A DNA stretch of 17,529 nt from an uncultured Methanomethylovorans sp. (GTDB lineage: Archaea; Halobacteriota; Methanosarcinia; Methanosarcinales; Methanosarcinaceae): NCBI GenBank assembly GCA_937968035.1, contig CALBTS010000894.1:1-17529 (forward strand). The letters are read 5' to 3'. Under the pieces are notes generated by a model, which was not told the origin of the DNA, searched no databases, and saw only the letters and a list, made by a program, of their open reading frames with translations. This document shows, in pieces, positions 14,636 to 17,529 of the stretch. The translations under genes and the position numbers were made by a program. Each line of letters opens with the position of its first letter. Position 1 is the first letter of the stretch.

Positions 14636-14923
14636 ATGTACGTCTACATCTCGATCATGGCCTATTTTGTTGTGTTGTTCCTTACATTGCGGGACATCCG
14701 TATCTTCAGGCGCACAAGGATCGTGTCATACAGAAAAGGAGCCTTAAAGGGCATTATATCTTCTTTTGTAATGCTCATAGGTGTGATCCTGACTCCCCTG
14801 AACCCGGAACTAGGTCTCATGATCGTATTCATTGGTCTTTATATCAATCGCAAGGGCCAAAGGGAAGTCGTTTTCAGGCAGGCCAATGCTCTTGAAAGAC
14901 TGCTTGGAAAGACTGATATATGA
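14636..14923 (+). CDS. Small hypothetical membrane protein, 95 residues
   Basis: I do not recognise the family. A very strong ribosome binding site (AAAGGAGG at 14623-14630) lies five bases before the ATG, so the gene is probably real and well translated. Three hydrophobic segments are visible: YISIMAYFVVLFLTL near the N-terminus, then a basic stretch (RDIRIFRRTRIVSYRKGALKG), then ISSFVMLIGVILT and LGLMIVFIGLYI, followed by a charged C-terminal tail (about 20 residues, REVVFRQANALERLL, likely helical). The basic loop after the first segment would sit in the cytoplasm by the positive-inside rule. It is divergent from dinB and about 170 bp upstream of rps17e. Function unknown. Confidence 0.75.
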   Translation: MYVYISIMAYFVVLFLTLRDIRIFRRTRIVSYRKGALKGIISSFVMLIGVILTPLNPELGLMIVFIGLYINRKGQREVVFRQANALERLLGKTDI

Positions 14924-14956
14924 TGTTGTGGATTTACACTCTTGTCCAGTACACCG

Positions 14957-15004
14957 CTTTTGTGGAATGCAGGATATGGTTAGATGAATCTTTCATTCCA
15001 AAAG
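14957..15004 (+). repeat. Imperfect inverted repeat before rps17e
   Basis: CTTTT-GT-GGAATG (14957-14969) pairs with CATTCC-AAAAG (14994-15004), 11 bp with a two-base bulge and a 24-nt loop. It is not followed by a T-run. It abuts two direct copies of AGTTATAA (15003-15010 and 15021-15028), either of which could be the rps17e TATA box. It may be the end of the upstream transcript or a control site. Confidence 0.35.
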
Positions 15005-15096
15005 TTATAAATGCATGAGTAGTTATAAGCGGTACAAATTCCACTCTTGAGAATTCATATTAAGAAATTACACTTGCAATAGATGGAGAATCATAT

Positions 15097-15291
15097 ATGG
15101 GAAACATAAGACAGAACAATATCAAGACCATTTCACTTCGCCTTATAGACACTTACGGTGACGCTTTCACAAAGGACTTTGATACGAACAAGCACCTTGT
15201 GACACAGTATACAACAATTGAAAGCAAGGTCATAAGGAACCGTGTGGCCGGCTATGTCACACGCAAGATGACTCACGTACGCATGGAATAA
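15097..15291 (+). CDS. rps17e: Small-subunit ribosomal protein S17e
   Basis: A 64-residue archaeal/eukaryotic-type ribosomal protein with no bacterial counterpart. The body [21 protein letters not shown] and the [15 protein letters not shown] stretch are characteristic; it binds the small subunit head. Length is normal for archaea (about 62-67). GGAG lies eight bases before the ATG at 15097. Two direct AGTTATAA copies at 15003 and 15021 are possible TATA boxes, giving a leader of about 45-65 nt. The stop is followed 20 bp later by dapA, so a ribosomal protein leads a lysine-biosynthesis transcript. Confidence 0.95.
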   Translation: MGNIRQNNIKTISLRLIDTYGDAFTKDFDTNKHLVTQYTTIESKVIRNRVAGYVTRKMTHVRME

Positions 15292-15311
15292 GTTCCAGTC
15301 GAAGTGGTACC

Positions 15312-16187
15312 ATGTTCGAAGGGGTATTTCCTGCTCTTATAACACCGTTCAATGCCGATAACAGGATAGATGTCACGTCTTTCAGGAACATTGTCGAGTA
15401 TGTGGAAAAAGGCGGTGTTGCAGGAATGGTGGCTTGCGGAACCACCGGTGAGTCCGCGACCATGTCCACCCAGGAGCATATGGACCTCATCGATCTGACC
15501 GTTGACTGTGCCAAAACCACTGTTATCGCTGGTACAGGTTCTAACAACACCACCGAAGCAGTGGAGCTCACAAGGCATGCATACGATGCAGGCGCCAATG
15601 CGGTGCTGATTATATCTCCTTATTACAATAAGCCCAACAATGCCGGTCTGATCGCACACTTTTCCAGTATTGCCAGGTCTGCGGATATCCCTGTTATACT
15701 CTACAATGTGCCTTCCCGCACAGGGCAGGACATGCCTCTGGAAGTAATTACCGAGCTTTCCAAGATAGAGAATATCGTGGCCATAAAGGAAGCAAGCGGA
15801 AATCCGGTGAAGGTTTCCCGTATAATTGAAAACACATTGGATGAGGACTTTGTGGTCATCTCGGGTGAGGATGGCCTTACATTGCCTCTTATGTGTATGG
15901 GAGCGGTGGGTGTTATTTCAGTGGTTGCAAATGTTGTTCCCGAAAAAATGGTTGACCTTGTGACCGCTGTTAAGAACAACGATCTTAAAACGGCTCAGGC
16001 ACTTCATTATGAACTTGCACCGCTGACACGCGCTCTCTTCCTTGAAACGAATCCCATCCCTGTAAAAAGAGCAATGGATATGCTAGGTCTGGCAAATGGC
16101 AGATTAAGGCTTCCTCTTGCTCCTTTAAGCAGAGAGCATGAAATGGTCCTTGAAGATGTCCTGAGGGATATGGGGTGCATATCATGA
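15312..16187 (+). CDS. dapA: 4-hydroxy-tetrahydrodipicolinate synthase
   Basis: A 291-residue class I aldolase that condenses pyruvate with aspartate semialdehyde, the first committed step of lysine synthesis. The visible active site is GTTGE (43-47) with Thr44-Thr45, YNVPSRTG (131-138) with Tyr131, and the Schiff-base Lys159 in IVAIKEAS. SPYYNKP (102-108) and the near C-terminal LFLETNPIPVKRAM are also typical. Length is normal (about 290-295). The ATG at 15312 follows the rps17e stop by 20 bp with a weak AGTGGT site. The gene overlaps dapB by four bases (ATGA). The archaeal enzyme could be confused with N-acetylneuraminate lyase or KDG aldolase, but linkage to dapB settles it. Confidence 0.96.
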   Translation: MFEGVFPALITPFNADNRIDVTSFRNIVEYVEKGGVAGMVACGTTGESATMSTQEHMDLIDLTVDCAKTTVIAGTGSNNTTEAVELTRHAYDAGANAVLIISPYYNKPNNAGLIAHFSSIARSADIPVILYNVPSRTGQDMPLEVITELSKIENIVAIKEASGNPVKVSRIIENTLDEDFVVISGEDGLTLPLMCMGAVGVISVVANVVPEKMVDLVTAVKNNDLKTAQALHYELAPLTRALFLETNPIPVKRAMDMLGLANGRLRLPLAPLSREHEMVLEDVLRDMGCIS

Positions 16188-16975
16188 TCAGAGCAGCAGT
16201 TACAGGTGCTTCAGGAAGGATGGGCAAGCTCATCATTTCCAATATTATGGCTTTTGACGGAATGCAGCTTTCAGCAGCTTTCGATCTTGTGAATATGGGC
16301 ACGGATGCAGGGGAAACTGCCCAGGTAGGTAGTCTTGGTGTTCCTATATCTGACGTAAAGGACATGGAAAAGGTCCTTAAGGAGTCAGCTACTGATGTGC
16401 TGATAGATTTTACGATCGCCGATGCAACAGTTGTGAATGCCCCCAGGGCAGCTTCGGCGGGTGTGAACCTCGTCATCGGAACAACTGGTCTTTCCAGTGA
16501 GCAAAAACAGATCATAAAAGCAGCTGTTTTAAAATATGATGTGGCAGGGATCATATCTCCTAACTTCTCAGTAGGTGTAAATGTCTTTTTTAAGATACTT
16601 GCAGAGGCCTCAAAATACATGGGAGATTTTGATATCGAGATCATCGAAGCTCATCATAACAAGAAGAAAGACGCCCCCAGCGGCACTGCCATAAAGGCCG
16701 CAGATGTCATCAGTGCTGCACTGGGTGGCAAAGAATATGTTTATGGCCGCCAGGGTCTTGCTCCCCGCAGCAAGGAAATAGGCATCCACGCAGTGCGTGG
16801 CGGGGACATTGCAGGTGATCATACGGTGCTGTTCGCAGGTGACGGTGAACGTATCGAGATAAAACACCAGGCACATTCCAGACAGTCTTTTGCTTCAGGT
16901 GCTGTAAAGGCTGCAGCATGGGTATGTAATGCCGGTCCGGGCATGTATACCATGGAAGATATTCTTGGTCTGTAA
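16184..16975 (+). CDS. dapB: 4-hydroxy-tetrahydrodipicolinate reductase
   Basis: A 263-residue NAD(P)H-dependent reductase acting on the DapA product. The Rossmann motif GASGRMG is at 8-14, GTTG at 99-102, and the substrate loop EAHHNKKKDAPSGTA carries the catalytic His157-His158 and Lys162. FAGDGERIEIKHQAHSRQSFA is the typical C-terminal beta domain. I chose ATG 16184, which overlaps the dapA stop and has GGGGTG six bases upstream, over a GTG at 16175. It is the last gene of rps17e-dapA-dapB and ends 2 bp from the convergent pyrI stop. Later lysine-pathway genes are not in the window. Confidence 0.96.
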   Translation: MIRAAVTGASGRMGKLIISNIMAFDGMQLSAAFDLVNMGTDAGETAQVGSLGVPISDVKDMEKVLKESATDVLIDFTIADATVVNAPRAASAGVNLVIGTTGLSSEQKQIIKAAVLKYDVAGIISPNFSVGVNVFFKILAEASKYMGDFDIEIIEAHHNKKKDAPSGTAIKAADVISAALGGKEYVYGRQGLAPRSKEIGIHAVRGGDIAGDHTVLFAGDGERIEIKHQAHSRQSFASGAVKAAAWVCNAGPGMYTMEDILGL

Positions 16976-16977
16976 GT

Positions 16978-17472
16978 CTATTCTCTTAACAGATGGTCAG
17001 CTATGTCCTCTGATATTATGCGCTCGCAGTACACACAGCGCAGGTTTATTATATTATCTTCCTCATAGACGCGGAATTTAGATGTAATAGGCTCAGAACT
17101 ATTCGATATGCAGTTCGGGTTGACGCATTGCACCACCCCTTCCACGTATTCAGGGATCTTGACCCTGTTCTTTTTGAGGACTTTGAAATCCCGTATTATA
17201 TTGATGGTCGCATTGGGCGCTATCAAAGATATCTTATCCAGTTCTTTGACCTTCAGTTCCCTGTTCTCTATCTTCACCACATCTTTCTTACCGTACTTGC
17301 TGGGAGAATTAATGAGAACACTAACCACGCTTTCAAATTGGCCTGGTAGTTTCAGTATATGCAGGACATTAAGTGCCTGACCTGCATTTATATGATCTAT
17401 GACCGTGCCATTTTCGATCGGCCTGACCCTCAGTCCGGGTTCCAGTTCAAAGTCAGTATTCTCGGAATTCAT
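16978..17472 (-). CDS. pyrI: Aspartate carbamoyltransferase regulatory subunit
   Basis: A 164-residue regulatory chain that binds nucleotide effectors and joins PyrB trimers. The N-terminal allosteric domain includes GTVIDHINAGQALNVL (22-37) and ISLIAPNATIN (81-91). The C-terminal zinc domain has Cys116, Cys121, Cys146 and Cys149 with the standard 5- and 3-residue spacings. The N-terminus is about 10 residues longer than the enteric protein. GGGAGG lies six bases before the ATG at 17472, and the start overlaps the pyrB stop as ATGA. It ends with TAG, a codon that may be partly read as pyrrolysine in this family of methanogens. Confidence 0.96.
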   Translation of the reverse strand: MNSENTDFELEPGLRVRPIENGTVIDHINAGQALNVLHILKLPGQFESVVSVLINSPSKYGKKDVVKIENRELKVKELDKISLIAPNATINIIRDFKVLKKNRVKIPEYVEGVVQCVNPNCISNSSEPITSKFRVYEEDNIINLRCVYCERIISEDIADHLLRE

Positions 17473-17529
17473 TCCATTCCTCCCATCACAAGGGCCAGAA
17501 GTGCCATCCTTACGGGCACCCCGTAAAAA
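17469..17529 (-). CDS. pyrB: Aspartate carbamoyltransferase catalytic subunit, C-terminal fragment (cut by window edge)
   Basis: The last 19 codons on the minus strand read YGVPVRMALLALVMGGM plus flanking residues and then TGA. This matches the usual PyrB C-terminus, G-V-P-V-R-M-A-L-L. The stop overlaps the pyrI start. The rest of the gene lies beyond the window. PyrB makes carbamoyl-aspartate from carbamoyl phosphate and aspartate. Identification rests on the short motif and on linkage to pyrI. Confidence 0.9.
   Translation of the reverse strand, partial: FYGVPVRMALLALVMGGME

Noticed and set aside
1..17529. CRISPR arrays, insertion sequences, toxin-antitoxin or phage defence genes
   Set aside because: No regularly spaced repeats, no transposase and no terminal inverted repeats were seen; gene content is core metabolism throughout.

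Overview
This window comes from a methanogenic archaeon, most likely a member of the Methanosarcinaceae (Methanolobus or Methanomethylovorans type). The evidence is a fused formaldehyde-activating enzyme/hexulose-phosphate synthase, the archaeal ADH-synthase route into the shikimate pathway, a separate glutaminase subunit of GMP synthase, ribosomal protein S17e, an archaeal SRP54, a split pyrB-pyrI pair, archaeal TATA boxes and an A1-U72 initiator tRNA. The genus is an inference; nothing in the window fixes it.

Layout. At 107-2011 (+) lie fae-hps and triosephosphate isomerase, with a hairpin plus T-run between them. A small membrane protein gene follows on the minus strand (2047-2355). At 2449-7241 (-) is a compact five-gene aromatic amino acid operon, in transcription order: ADH synthase (aroA'), 3-dehydroquinate synthase II (aroB'), aroD, aroE and tyrA. 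Its genes overlap or abut, and its promoter carries a perfect palindrome near the predicted start site. A double-domain KaiC-like ATPase (7372-8739, -) is divergent from the GMP synthase glutaminase subunit (8911-9480, +). SRP54 (9499-10818, -) and a universal stress protein (11054-11518, -) follow. The initiator tRNA-Met is at 11703-11777 (-).

The longest stretch without a protein gene (11778-12185) contains a set of nested stems whose wobble pairs all favour the plus strand, so it is a candidate structured RNA. After it come a zinc-ribbon protein and a DUF1624-type membrane protein (12186-13394, +), a Y-family DNA polymerase (13422-14504, -), a 95-residue membrane protein (14636-14923, +), and rps17e-dapA-dapB (15097-16975, +). 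The window closes with pyrI and the last 19 codons of pyrB on the minus strand.

Functionally this is mostly core metabolism. Fae-Hps makes the hexulose phosphate from which ribose phosphates are derived. The aro operon turns a ketohexose-derived precursor and aspartate semialdehyde into shikimate and, with tyrA, tyrosine. dapA and dapB take aspartate semialdehyde toward lysine, and pyrB/pyrI use aspartate for pyrimidines. The least explained items are the structured segment at 11881-12147, the aro-promoter palindrome and the KaiC-like protein with one altered ATP site.
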